Shown piece after piece: positions 46,236 to 57,591 of a stretch of 64,000 nt of DNA; the first letter of the stretch is position 1, and each line of letters starts with the position of its first letter. The DNA lies in contig JAULJL010000002.1 of assembly GCA_030761205.1 (NCBI GenBank), positions 39,892,814 through 39,956,813 on the forward strand, written 5' to 3'. Source of the DNA: Fremontodendron californicum. Taxonomy: Eukaryota; Streptophyta; Magnoliopsida; Malvales; Malvaceae. The notes beneath the pieces were generated by a model. It worked only from the letters and a program-made list of their open reading frames with translations. It had not been told where the DNA came from and made no database searches. The translations under genes were made by a program, and so were the position numbers.

Positions 46236-47684
46236 TGTCATAACATGCCAAATGTGAATTTAGCAAGCTAGACATAAATCATGGAATCGTCACTAATCAT
46301 CTTATCTAGATGTGATTAGTCACCTGTACGAATCTATCCTATTTAAAATAATCCTAAGCTTGACTAAGGCACCTTAAAAAAAATAGGTTTTGGTCTACTT
46401 ATCATAACTAGGTTCGGAAGTTCGGTTACGTGTGAGGAAGGATTAGCACCCTCACAACGCCTATCTAAGAGATAGTACTTAATTAGTCTTGTGATACTTA
46501 AAAGTCTTAATTAAATAGGCTTATCTATCCTATCTTCATTTTAAAATTTTCAAGTTAGAAATATCGAAAATCACTTTTTAAGTCTTCCTTCCATTAATCT
46601 GGAGGAATTGCTAAAAAGGGTTTCCTCACCTCGAGAGTATTCAAAAGAAATCGATCTTTCCATTGAAGAGGATCCGTCGTCGGAAAAATTAAAATTTAAT
46701 TCTAAGTCTAATTCTCATAATTAAAACTTGTACTTTTATTTATGTTTACTCTTAAATAAATCTATATCTCAATATCGAAAATTACCTCTTAAAAAACTTT
46801 CCATCGATTTGGAAGATTTTTAAAAAAAATTCTCACCTAGAAATTTCTTAGAAATCAACTAATCGTGATTTCTTTGAATTTCATCATTGGAAGAAATCTT
46901 AATTTACCTTTGATTTTAAATTAAGCATTGATTATGGAAATTATGGCTCAAAAAAATTTATTGAAAATTAATTAATTTAAAATAAATAAATTTCAACCTC
47001 TTTGTATCGAAAATCATCCCTTAAAAATATTTCCATCAAAATGAAGAATTTTTAAGAGAATTCTTTCACCTAAAAATTTCTCGAAAAATCAATCAAATGT
47101 GATCTCCTCGAATTTCATCATTGAAAAAGATCTCAATTTATTATTTTAATTTAATTAATTGTCAATTATAAAAACTCAATTAAAAATTAATCTAACTCAA
47201 TCTTAATTAAATAATAATTAAAAATAAACAAATAAACAATCAATATACAAATATTTACAAAAATCCAAAGGTTAAAGAAAATTTAAAATAAAAATATTCA
47301 CAATAATCAAGTAAATAAATATAATTAATAAAAAAAAAACCTTAGACCTATAACATGAAAGAAAAATAATATTAGTAATATAAAATAAATAAATTATACA
47401 AATTAATATATAACAAAATGTAAAAAACATAAAAAAAAAATCATAAAAAAAGTCTTTATCAATGTCATTATAATAATTATAAAACAAAGGAATAAAAAAA
47501 TAAAATAAAAAAATAAATCATCATTATCTAATCATTAAACAATTATTATATAATAAATAAAGTTTAAAAAAAAAAAAAAAAAACTAATCAAGAAGCAAAA
47601 CGTTATTGTAAAAGAAAGTAAAACTTAAAACAATATGCAGCTTACAACATTTTAACTTGGCAGGCAACAATTGAGAAACTATCC

Positions 47685-48412
47685 ACTATTTGCAAATAGG
47701 AGGTTCACCCAACCACTTGGCACGAAATCCAATTCTTTTGCAGTCAGAACAGCATTTTGATCCTTTCCCAACACAAATCACACAATTGGTATTTCTGGAA
47801 GGAACTTGGCAGAGCATATTATCCCCCAACGATAAAGAAACTTTTAGCCCCGCACCATTTGCATTCGACGTGTTGAAAGTTACACCAACTCCTCTCTCTT
47901 ATCTCTAGAATCATCTCTATCTTTCTTCTACTCAAGTTTTCTAGATTTCTCTTCTTTGTTCTTTCTCTAGATTTTTTTTTAGAATTTCTCCTTAGTCTTC
48001 TAGTTCCAGAAATCTCTTGAGTTTTCTTCATTGAATAATCAAAGTCTTAGCTATCTAGAGAATTCTAAGTTGGCTACAACACCAACTTGAAGAGCTATAA
48101 ATAGAAATGTGTGTTGTGTGATAGGTGTGTGGTGAGTAGAGAGAAAAAGAAAGAAAAAGAGTGAAGTTGTGAGTGCATATTAAAAGAGTGTGTCTAGTGT
48201 ATATTTGGTCTTTTCTCATATTAATAAAAGAGTTGTTTTTCGAAAGTTACTGTAGCGTCCCGAGATAAAGTTACTGTAGCATCCCGAGATAAAGTTACTG
48301 TAGCAAATCGGTACTGTAGCACAAAACTACAATTGGTACCGAGAGTCAGAAATCAACACGACGTGCCCCTTGGAGTTGCATGAAGAACAAGCAATCGGCC
48401 TTGGTTGCTTTT
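47685..48412 (-). pseudogene. Captured DnaJ-type zinc-finger exon in the LTR (left copy)
   Basis: The minus strand encodes four Cys pairs of the DnaJ zinc-finger type: CSSCNSKG, CKWC, CVICVGKG and CSDC, followed by GFRAKWLGEPPICK and a stop. Plant plastid proteins of the BSD2/DnaJ Cys-rich class have this layout. The solo LTR at 47871-48358 interrupts it, and a one-base shift breaks the frame near 47821. See the right copy for comparison. Confidence 0.75.
47871..48358 (-). mobile_element. Solo LTR, 488 bp, target duplication CGACG
   Basis: It begins TGTTGAAAGT, ends AAATCAACA, and is flanked by CGACG (47866-47870, 48359-48363). The right Tat LTR shows the uninterrupted site. On the plus strand it has a TATA box (TATAAATAG near 48096), a poly-pyrimidine tract and three copies of a 23-bp unit containing AAAGTTACTGTAGC near its end. 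The true transcriptional strand is probably plus given the TATA box. No internal sequence remains, so it arose by LTR-LTR recombination. Confidence 0.88.
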
Positions 48413-48894
48413 TAAAAAAACCTTTTTTTTTTTTTTTCACTTTGACTTCTGTATTCTCAATTGTGTTTTGAATGTTGGGGGTTTGGGTCTCTATTTATAG
48501 GAGAAAATCACTTAGAGTCCTAAATTAATTTGGGTTGGAGTTCTCATCTCCATCAAAATGTAATCTTATCCTAGATAAAAATTATTTTCTTGGCATTTAT
48601 CTTAAATTCCAGAGTTTAATCTTAATCCTATGAGGAGTTTGGATTTGAGCAAACTTTTTCTCTTTTATTTTTTCAGATTTATCTCATAATTATACAAAAT
48701 TAAAAATAATATTGAAGTTAAAATTAAAACTAAAACCTAATATTACAATAACCTGGACAAAAACGGGTGTCTACAGCTGCCCCTCTTGGTGCATTTCCTG
48801 AGAATCAGGGGATGTGCAAAGACGTAAACACCCTACTAATTCTCAAACATTAAAAGACACTATATACTTAAAGAAAATCCCATCATAGAAATGC

Positions 48895-49080
48895 TCATCT
48901 AAACGAGGCATAAACTTTAAATAAACCCAACGTGAAAACATACTCCTCCACCGAGGCTTCAACTTTAAATACCCAACGAAGAAAAACTCATTCTAACGAG
49001 GCATCAACTTTAAATTCCAAACGATAAAAAACTCATTTCTACGAGGCATCAATTTTAAATTCCCAACGAAGAAAAACTTA
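48895..49080. repeat. Tandem repeat, about 50-bp unit
   Basis: Several diverged copies of a unit with CGAGGCATCAACTTTAAATT and CCCAACGAAGAAAAACTCAT in the 3' region of the Tat-like element. Confidence 0.8.
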
Positions 49081-49210
49081 GCAAACATATCCTTTAAGAA
49101 AGGCTCATCAAAAATATTCCTAGAAAGAGGCTTAACAAATAATCTTCGAGATAAGCTTAACGAAAATATCCTCAAAAGAGGCATGAAAAATATCCTTGAA
49201 ATAAGTTTTA

Positions 49211-49710
49211 AACAGAATATCCTTATGAGAGGTTTTGAAAACATCCTCATGAGAGGTTTGAAAACGAACATCCTCCGGTGAGGGTTTGAAAATAAACATC
49301 CTCGGGTGAGGTTTTAAAAATAAACATCTTCGGGTGAGGATTTGAAAATAAACATCTTCGAGTGAGGATTTGAAAATAAACATTCTCGGGTGAGATTTTA
49401 AAAATAAGCATTCTCGGGTGAGGTTTTGAAAATAAACATTCTCGGGTGAGGTTTTGAAAATGAACATCCTCGGGTGAGGATTTGAAAATAAACATCCTCG
49501 GGTGAGGTTTTAAAAAATAAAATTCTCGGGTGAGGTTTTAAAAATAAACATCATCGGGTGAGGATTTGAAAATAAACATCCTCGGGTGAGATTTTAAAAA
49601 TGAACATCCTCGGGTGAGGTTTTAAAAATAGACATCCTCGGGTGAGGTTTTAAAAATGAACATCCTCGAGTGAGGATTTGAAGATAAACATCCTCAGATG
49701 AGGTTTAGAA
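49211..49710. repeat. Tandem repeat, about 30-bp unit
   Basis: Some sixteen head-to-tail copies of a unit such as CATCCTCGGGTGAGGTTTTA followed by AAAATAAA. The predicted peptides are only a by-product of the periodicity. Confidence 0.92.
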
Positions 49711-52363
49711 ATCTCATTTGAAAAAAAAAATACTCAAGAGAAAGAGGTTTTAAAATCTCATCCACCTTTAGAAATACTTCTCAAGAGAAGTTTTAGAATC
49801 TTATCTAATTTTAGAAAGAAAAAAAATTATCTCGTAAAAATTTCCAAACAAGATTCAAAAATTTATCTTTAAAATATCTTCAACCAAAATTCATAAGTCT
49901 TACCTTAAAAAAAAAGTTTCCCCCAATCGAGACTCAAAAATTTCATCTTAGAAGACTTCTCAAACATTACTTTTAAAAAAGTTTTCCTCAACCGTGGCTC
50001 AAGAATTTCACTTTGAGCAAAGTTTGACTTCAAAATTCAAAATCTTTCTCATATGCTAAATGCATTCAATGAATGACATGTATTCCAATTAATCTACATC
50101 ATGTGTCTCCAATCGTGGTAACAAGGATTCTCAAGATCATTCTTTTCATCTTCCGAACATGTAACTTTAGAACTGGCTAATAAGTTCCATCCACTGAACT
50201 AGTCCTTTTGTCGATTTTATTCAATCTCAAATGCAGCATTTGTCCGTTTCCAAAGTGTAAGTTTTCTAGCTTGGAAGCCCTAAATCTCCATATTCCAGAC
50301 TCTTCCTGATTCTTATCTTTCTTTCCTTTTGCCCCAAGACATCAACCTTAAGTTTGTTTTTTTGTTTTCAAAGTAATCCATATATCTTTCATGATTATTA
50401 TTTTAACTTATCAATCATCATTTCAATTTCATAACAAATGCAATGCATCAACATTTCCTCTATTCATTATGGGTATGCAAAGTTGGCAACAAAGAATGGT
50501 AAGAAACAAAGTGAATTGAAGACGATGGTCTTTATCAATGAAAGAACAAATTTATGTCAAGAACAATTGGCAAATCAAAGAATTATACAAGGATATTTGG
50601 ATGGGATATCAATATCCCCAAATACTGAATATGTTGACAATTTTCAGATTAATCCATGATTCACTTTCAAAAATCAATCCAATCGATATTCTTGATACTT
50701 TTGAATTGTGTCAGACCAAACCATGCCCCCAATGAAATCTTCAAACTGACTTTCATTATACCTAAGCCGCCCTTTCAGGTTTTCAACTTAGATATCCCCC
50801 TACGACTCAATCTGCCCTTTTCGGGTTTTCAATTTGAATCCTCATTTTTTTTTCAAAGAAACATTTCTCCACGGTATTTGACAAATCATCTTCATTCATC
50901 TTTCTCAAAATAATGCTTCACTCAAAAGAGTCTTTTCACTTCATAAGAACTCCACAAATAAATGTCTACTCTCTCCAATGACCATGTGATTCAAGAGAAG
51001 TTTCTTCAAAACTAATTCTTTCTCGAAGTATCAAGAACAAACTTTTCTCATCATGCGTTCGTCTCAATCTTCTTGGAGGCAAATGAGCATATCAAAGTGT
51101 TACAAGCATTTTCCTTCTTCTTTGGAGTTATCTTCAAGCATTCAAACTTTATTGTCATTTGATGATACCACAAGCATGTCCTAATTCAATACATGATTCT
51201 CCAATTCGAATCTTCACATTTGATCAAAATGGACTTTTAAAGCTTGTAATGTAGGCCAGGGTTTTGGGGTTATGAAAGAATGGATAAAATAGGCTCAAAC
51301 ATGTATTTAAGGATTGCAAACCGAGGATCATTGTCATCTCAAAATATTTCATATCTTTCTTTTCATTTTCAAGATAATCGAGCCATGGATCATTTCTTTT
51401 TCATGAGGATTTTCAAAACTTTTCACATTTTTCATGCTTTTTTTTTTTTTGCTTTTTGTTTTTTTCCTTCTTTCTCTTTTTATTTTTTTTTATTTTTTTA
51501 TCACAAAGTGAGTTCAAAATTGTGAAACTCAATCCATCTCATCATTGCCTTCTTGACATAAGATATTCTTTACATGGCGTAGAAACATGATCCAATCATT
51601 CATTCTTCTCTAGAAAGAGATTTTTCATACTTGTCCCCCGGTGTGGAGGATGATCCTTGGTCAAGGTTCATTAAAAAAAAAAAAATTCAATAGGCTCAAG
51701 AGGGTAGCAAAGGATAAATTCTCATTTTGTGAAAGGGATATGAAAAATGGCCATCTCTCATCTCAAATGTGAATATTTCCATCAAAAAACATTTATTGAA
51801 AATGACAAGCTTATAGAAATTCACCACAAGGAATTCACATACTTGTAAAAGAATTCAACAGCAATTCGATATACTCGTGAAGCAATTCTACTAATTTTCT
51901 TCCAATCATGCCAAAACTGCATACCAACTTTTATCTTCCCTAATCTCCACAAATCAATTGGCAAAGTATGGTCATATATGTTCATGTTCACCAATATGGA
52001 TGTAACTTTCAAAATTGAATCCCAGATTATTGCCATGACTGTCATCAAACTGTCATCACATTCATTACTTGGGAACTTGACATGGGTGAAATTAAAAGGG
52101 TAGGCAAAATATACAGGCAAAGGAAGACATAACAAATGAAGGAGGAAATGAAAATGCATCAAACTTGCCAATTCATTAAAATGATAAAAAATAAATTAAG
52201 TCTAAACATAAAAGACATTACTTTAAAAGGAAAAGTTCAAAGATAGCATGCAACTTCCATATTCTTCTCACAATCTTCTCATAGAGGCCCTTTACCACTA
52301 AAAACTTGGCTCTGTTTTCTCATCAAAACTCAATAGACCCTCTTTGACTAAATTTTGCACCTT
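49711..52363. other. Non-coding remainder of the Tat-like element
   Basis: This is where pol would be expected. I find no RT, RNase H or integrase motif on either strand, only T-rich and A-rich low-complexity sequence. Gag may extend a little below 52364. Confidence 0.6.
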
Positions 52364-54215
52364 TCACTTCAAAGCTCCGCATTCTTCTGTGGAATGGCCT
52401 GAACTCCCAATGTGATAATCACAAGAGACACTAACATCATAGCCCTCGGGATAAGGAGGCTTTAGAGGCTCGGAATAGATTGGTGCAACTAGATGATCCT
52501 GGATAAGCTGAGGGAGTAATTCTGTGTATGACATTAGGATTGAATCTATAGGAGTTCTATCTCGAGTGCTTCGTTGTCTTCTCTGATTACTCACTGGAGA
52601 CTGAACAACAGGTCTAACTGAAGATATGGATACAGGGTCAAGCGGATGAAAGTTTGGTTGTGGTACTGGTGCAATATTATTTACGGCGGGGTAATAATGT
52701 TGGTGCATGAGGTACGAATGATATGGGGGAAAACCTCCTACCTGTTGCCTTCCATAAGTCACAACTTGGATATCTTCTTTTTTCCTTTTAGATGCCCCAT
52801 TTTTCTTTTTATCAGATGTCTCTCCAGCTTCAAGCTTCTCACTCTTTATAGCATTCTCAATTATCTCCCCGGAAATTATCATGTCTGCAAAATTCTTGGT
52901 GGCATTCCCAATCATCCTTTCATAGTACGGTGCTTTGAGGGTACTTACAAACAAAACTGTAGTTTCTTTTTCAGTGAGAGGTGGTTAGACTTCGGCAACA
53001 ATATCTCTCTATCTCTGAGCATACTCTTTGAAGCTTTCAGTAGCTTTCTTCTCCATGTTTTGCAATGACAATCGATCAGGGGCCATGTCAACAATGTGTT
53101 TATACTGATTAATGAACGACTTGGCTAACTCTTTCCAAGTACGGACGCGGTTATTATTAAGTTGAACATACTATCTAGAAGCAGAACCAGTAAGATTGTC
53201 TTGGAAGACATGGATGAGCAACTTATCATCTTTCGTGTAAGAAGCCATCTTTCGACAGTACATGGTGATGTGAGATAAGGGGCACTTGGACCCATCGAAC
53301 TTCTCAAAATCAGGCGTCTTGAACTTAGGCAGAATCACTACATCTGGCACCAGACAAAGCCCTTCAGCGTCCATGGAACCATAGAAATCTAATCCCTCAA
53401 CAGCCTGAAGTCTTTCTTCAATCAGTTTCATCTTTCGAGACTCAATCTCTTCAACTACTTTCAACTTCCTTTGTTCTTTAGGATCATCTAGGTTTAAGTA
53501 TCCATATAGTCCTTGTACTATAGTGAAAAGAGTAAATCAGTCCCTATACTATAAAAGTGAGTAATTTAGTCCCTGTACAATTGAAATAAGTGCAAATAAG
53601 TAAAATTGATAACAATTTTAATGAAAAATCGGTAAAATAATGACGTAGCTAACAGATTTAGATATATTTCAAGTCATATTTTATTCCAAGTCATTAATTC
53701 TGTTAGATTTTACGAGTACACATCAGCATTTTAACGGTTTTTCATTAACATCGTTATCAATTTTACTTATTTGCACCTATTTCAATTGTACAGGGACTAA
53801 ATTACTCATTTTTACAGTACAAGGACTAAATTACTCTTTTCACTATAGTACAGGAACTATATGGGTACTTAAATCGATTATCTAAGTCTGGAACTTGAAT
53901 AAGATCTATCTTTGCCCCAGAGGCAGGAATGATAAATCCCGGGACTTGAGGTTGAGCATGAGGATAATTAAATCCTCCCATGAATGGTGCTTGCTGCGAC
54001 TGTTCCTGTTGAGACATTTGAACCTGAGAAGGGTTGAATTCCCGTGGATACATGGTCTCGTCCATATTTTGGTTTTTCTCTTGAGAACTGGCTTCATCTA
54101 TCTCTTTCTTCCCCTTCGAACTCTTCATCATTTCCAGTAATGTATTTAACTGTTCTCTAATTTCCTCTTGTGCCCGTTCCATTCTATCTATCCTTGAAGC
54201 TTGTTCTCCAGCCAT
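52364..54215 (-). pseudogene. Tat/Ogre-type gag, disrupted
   Basis: The minus-strand ATG at 54215 opens MAGEQASRIDRMERAQEEI, a coiled-coil start. The core motifs follow: LVPDVVILPKFKTPDFEKFDG, HITMYCRKMASYTKDDKLL and FQDNLTGSASR (53464-53171), then KAPYYERMIGNATKNFADMI (52954 onward) and a terminal Cys/His motif (CDYHIGSSGHSTEEC). The frame is cut by a 386-bp MITE at 53491-53876 and by stops near 53165 and 52985. Gag would build the particle; this copy cannot do so. Confidence 0.85.
53491..53876. mobile_element. Long-TIR Mutator-like MITE, 386 bp, in gag
   Basis: The two halves are near-perfect inverted copies for over 120 bp (TTTAAGTAYCCATATAGT ... GTAAAATTGATAAC). The 9-bp flanks GATCATCTA (53482-53490) and GATTATCTA (53877-53885) differ at one position, as expected for a Mutator-type insertion. 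Its removal rejoins the gag linker. No coding capacity. Confidence 0.88.
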
Positions 54216-54390
54216 TGCTTTAGCTTGTGAATGGGTGTTGTAAGAATACCCCAGTTGAATATGCAAGAAAATATTTAAATGATGCTAATGCTTGCAAATA
54301 AATGAAAGAATAAAGTTAATTCAAATGACAATCCCAAAAATATTTACAAAGTTTAATACTAGCATTATGACAAGTGTCCCTGATTATAAA

Positions 54391-54595
54391 AAAAATGTAT
54401 ATGATAAATGCATGAGCATTATGAAAAATGTACATAATAAATGCATGAGCATTATGAAAAACGCATATGGTGAATGCATGAGCATTATTAAAAAATGTAC
54501 ATGATAAATGCATGAGCATTATGAAAAACGTACATGGTGAATGTATGAGCATTATTTAAAATGTACATGGTGAATGCATGAGCATTATCTAAATG
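54391..54595. repeat. Leader tandem repeat, about 33-bp unit
   Basis: Six copies of a unit with AATGCATGAGCATTATGAA and ATGTACATGRTGA, in the 5' leader of the Tat-like element. Confidence 0.92.
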
Positions 54596-54959
54596 ATGCA
54601 AATGATGGAGTTATACACAATGATTTCACAAAACTTGACACAAGAAAATTAAGTACAAATTACTTCGAAGAAAAAAAAAGTGATATTCACAATAATTTTA
54701 ACAAGAAAATGTGAAATAAAATACAATGACGTTCCTTCACGTGTCCTATTTCGGGTAATTCTCTATACAAGGTTGACATAGCTCTATCCTAAGGTTGGCT
54801 TTTTAAGTGTTGTTTATATGTTGGGTTCAAGATACTCGACTAAGCTAAAAAGGTCCCCAAATTGCTCCTTAACATCATCCATGTAGGATGAGTAAGGCAC
54901 CCCATTCCTTACCCATTATAAGCTCCAACCGGAAAGGTTCAATTTGGGTGAGAGTATTT

Positions 54960-55080
54960 TCCAAAGTTGCTGCGGAGGTTATCACCTCACGAAAGCTTTG
55001 GTACTTTACACTCTTTCGCTAGCCATTGCGGAGGTTATCACCTCACGAAGGCGTAGGTACTTTACCCCCTCCTAAAAGGG
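54960..55080. repeat. Direct duplication, about 62 bp
   Basis: Two copies of a segment containing GCGGAGGTTATCACCTCACG and GGTACTTTAC between gag and the 5' LTR. Confidence 0.8.
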
Positions 55081-55294
55081 ACGAGCCCGAGTATAGGGCT
55101 TTATGATATGCAATGTGTCGTGTGGGTGAAAGAATATTTAAACCTTCTTTTTCCCACCAATGTATAAGAAACAAGAGTTGTTAGTGCAAATAAACAAAAT
55201 TAAAAATAAAAATAAGATGAAAATTAAACACTTTTAAAACCAATTATTTAGAACTTGAGGTATCACAAGACTAATTTATGGCTCGACTCTCTAA

Positions 55295-55314
55295 TGTCCC
55301 CAGTGGAGTCGCCA
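55295..55314 (-). other. Primer-binding site of the Tat-like element
   Basis: The minus strand reads TGGCGACTCCACTGGGGACA three bases inside the LTR. This resembles the Ogre/Tat primer class described as tRNA-Arg; I could not confirm the isoacceptor. Confidence 0.75.
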
Positions 55315-55317
55315 AAC

Positions 55318-57383
55318 TGTCATAACGTGCCAAATGCGAATTTAGCAAGCTAGACACAAATCATGGAGTCGTCACTAATCATCTTATCTAGGTGTGATTA
55401 GTCACCTATACGAATCTATCATATTTAAAATAATCCTAAGCTTGACTAAGGCACCTTAAAAAGAATAGGTTCTGGTCTATTTATCAGAACTAGGTTCGGG
55501 AGTTCGGTTACGTGTGAGGAAGGATTAGCACCCTCACAACGCCTATCTAAGAGATAGTACCTAATGAGTCTTGTGATATTTAAAAGTCTTAATTAAATGG
55601 TCTTATCTATCCTATCTTCATTTTAAAATTTTCAAGTTAGAAATATCGGAAATCACTTTTTAAGTCTTCCTTCCATCAATCTGGAGGAATTGCTAAAAAA
55701 GGTTTCCTCACCTCGAGAGTATTCAAAAGAAATCGATCTTTTCATTGAAGAGGCTCTGTTGTCGGAAAAAATTAAAATTTAATCCTAAGTCTAATTCTCA
55801 TAATTAAAACTTGTATTTTTATTTATGTTTACTCAAAAAATAAATCTCGATCTCAATATCGAAAATTACCTCTTAAAAAACTTTCCATCGATCTGGAAGA
55901 TTTTAAAAAAAAAAATTCTCACCTAGAAATTTCTTAGAAATCAACTAATCGTGATTTTTTTGAATTTCATCATTGGAAGAAATCTTAATTTACCTTTGAT
56001 TTTAAATTAAGCATTGATTATGAAAATTATGACTCAAAAAAATTATTGAAAATTAATTAATTTAAAATAAATAAATTTCAACCTCTTTGTATCGAAAATC
56101 ATCCCTTAAAAATATTTCCATCAATCTAAATTTTTTTTAAGAGAATTCTCTCACCTAAAAATTTGTCCAAAAATCAACCAAACGTGATCTTCACAAATTT
56201 CATCATTGGAAAAGATCTTAATTTATTATTTTAATTTAATTAATTGTCAATTATAAAAACTCAATTAAAAATTAATCTAACTCAATCTTAATTAAATAAT
56301 AATTAAAAATAAACAAATAAACAATCAATATACAAATATTTACAAAAATCCAAAGGTTAAAGAAAATTTAAAATAAAAATATTCACAATAATCAAGTAAA
56401 TAAATATAATTAATATAAAATAAAATAAAAAAAACTTAGACCTAAAACATGAAAGAAAAATAATGTTAGTAATATAAAATAAATAAATTATACAAATTAA
56501 TATATAACAAAATGTAAAAAACATAACAAAACAAATAATCATAAAAAAAAAAGTCATTATCAATGTCATTATTATAATTATAAAACAAAGGAATAATAAA
56601 ATAAAATAAAAAATAATTCATCATTATCTAATCATTAAACAATTATTATATAATAAATAAAGTAAAAAAGAAAAAACTAATCAAGAAGCAAAACGTAATT
56701 GTAAAGAAAGAAAGTAAAACTTGAAACAATATGCAGCTTACAACATTTTAACTTGGCAGGCAACAATTGAGAAACTATCTATTATTTGCAAATAGGAGGT
56801 TCACCCGACCACTAGGCACGAAATCCAGTTCCCTTGCAGTCAGAACAGCATTTTGATCCTTTCCCAACACAAAACACACAATTGGTATTTCTGGAAGGAA
56901 CTTGGCAAAGCATATTATCCCCAACGATAAAGAAACCTGTACCCCCCGCACCATTTGCATTCGACGTGCCCCTTGGAGTTGCATGAAGAACAAGCAATCG
57001 GCCTTGGTTGCTTTTTAAAAAAAACTTTTTTTTTTTTCTTTTTTCTCTCTGACCTCTGTCTTCTCAATTGTGTATTGAATGTTGAGGGTTTGGGTCCCTA
57101 TAAAATCAGTTAGAGTCCTAGATTGATTTGGGTTGGAGTTCTCATCCCCATCAAAATGTAATCTTATCCTAGATAAAAACTTTTTTCTTGGCATTTATTT
57201 TAAATTCCAAAGTTTAATCTTAATCCCATGAGGAGTTTGGATTTGAGCAAATTTTTTATTTTTTTTTATTTTTTCTGATTTATCTCCTAATTATACGAAA
57301 ATAAAAATTAAAAATAATATTACAGTTAAAATTAAAACTAAAACCTAATATTACAATAATCCGGACAAAAACAAGTGTCTACA
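55318..57383 (-). repeat. 5' LTR of the Tat-like element (right)
   Basis: 2066 bp, homologous to 46236-48775, with many small indels in A/T runs. It includes the captured zinc-finger segment. Confidence 0.88.
56783..57016 (-). pseudogene. Captured DnaJ-type zinc-finger exon in the LTR (right copy)
   Basis: Same segment as the left copy, uninterrupted by the solo LTR. Minus-strand motifs are CSSCNSKG, ECKWCGG, then after a one-base shift CVFCVGKG, CSDCKGTGFRA, a TAG where the left copy has AAG, and GEPPICK. A T-rich tract and AAAAAG before it (about 57017) resemble a 3' splice site, as if a single exon with its border had been taken. Such proteins use the Cys-rich domain for chaperone or assembly roles, often in plastids. 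Because both LTRs carry it, capture predates this insertion. Confidence 0.8.
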
Positions 57384-57591
57384 CTAAGAGACCTTCAAAA
57401 CAGTACTGAAGCCTTTTGAAATTAACAATTCCAGTTCCACTTCTTAACCACCTGCAAGAACGAGGAAGTTGGTGCCCAAATTTTATGTTTTATAACTCTA
57501 GCATTACGCAAACTAAATATGAAAATTGAAGCAATAAACTTACTTTAGAAGGGTGAAAAAGATAAAGAGTGTGTCATGGAAACAAGGGCTG

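Larger units (their letters stand above)
46236..48775 (-). repeat. 3' LTR of the Tat-like element (left), with nested solo LTR
   Basis: Homologous along its length to 55318-57383 apart from the 488-bp insertion plus one copy of its 5-bp duplication and small indels. The purine tract on the minus strand (CCAAGAGGGGCAGC) adjoins it at 48776. Confidence 0.88.
46236..57383 (-). mobile_element. Degenerate Tat/Ogre-like Ty3/gypsy element without pol
   Basis: Related LTRs at 46236-48775 (2540 bp, including a 488-bp solo LTR) and 55318-57383 (2066 bp) begin TGTCATAAC and end GTGTCTACA. The minus-strand orientation is shown by the primer-binding site beside the right LTR and gag reading leftward. Gag is recognisable but broken, and no protease, RT or integrase remains between 48776 and 52363. 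Tandem repeats in the 5' leader and 3' region are usual in Tat/Ogre elements. The flanking pentamers CCCAG and CTAAG match at only three of five positions, so the duplication has decayed or a boundary has shifted. Confidence 0.85.

Noticed and set aside
49132..49495. Repetitive ORFs (FKTSPEDVYF-like peptides) as a repeat protein gene
   Set aside because: They arise from a 30-bp tandem array, which is a multiple of three and so stays open in several frames. No start context or domain supports a gene.
54316..54552. Repetitive minus-strand ORF (HAFIMYIFHNA-like)
   Set aside because: By-product of the 33-bp leader tandem repeat of the Tat-like element.
46231..57388. A perfect target-site duplication for the Tat-like element
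   Set aside because: CCCAG and CTAAG match at only three of five positions, so I do not claim one.
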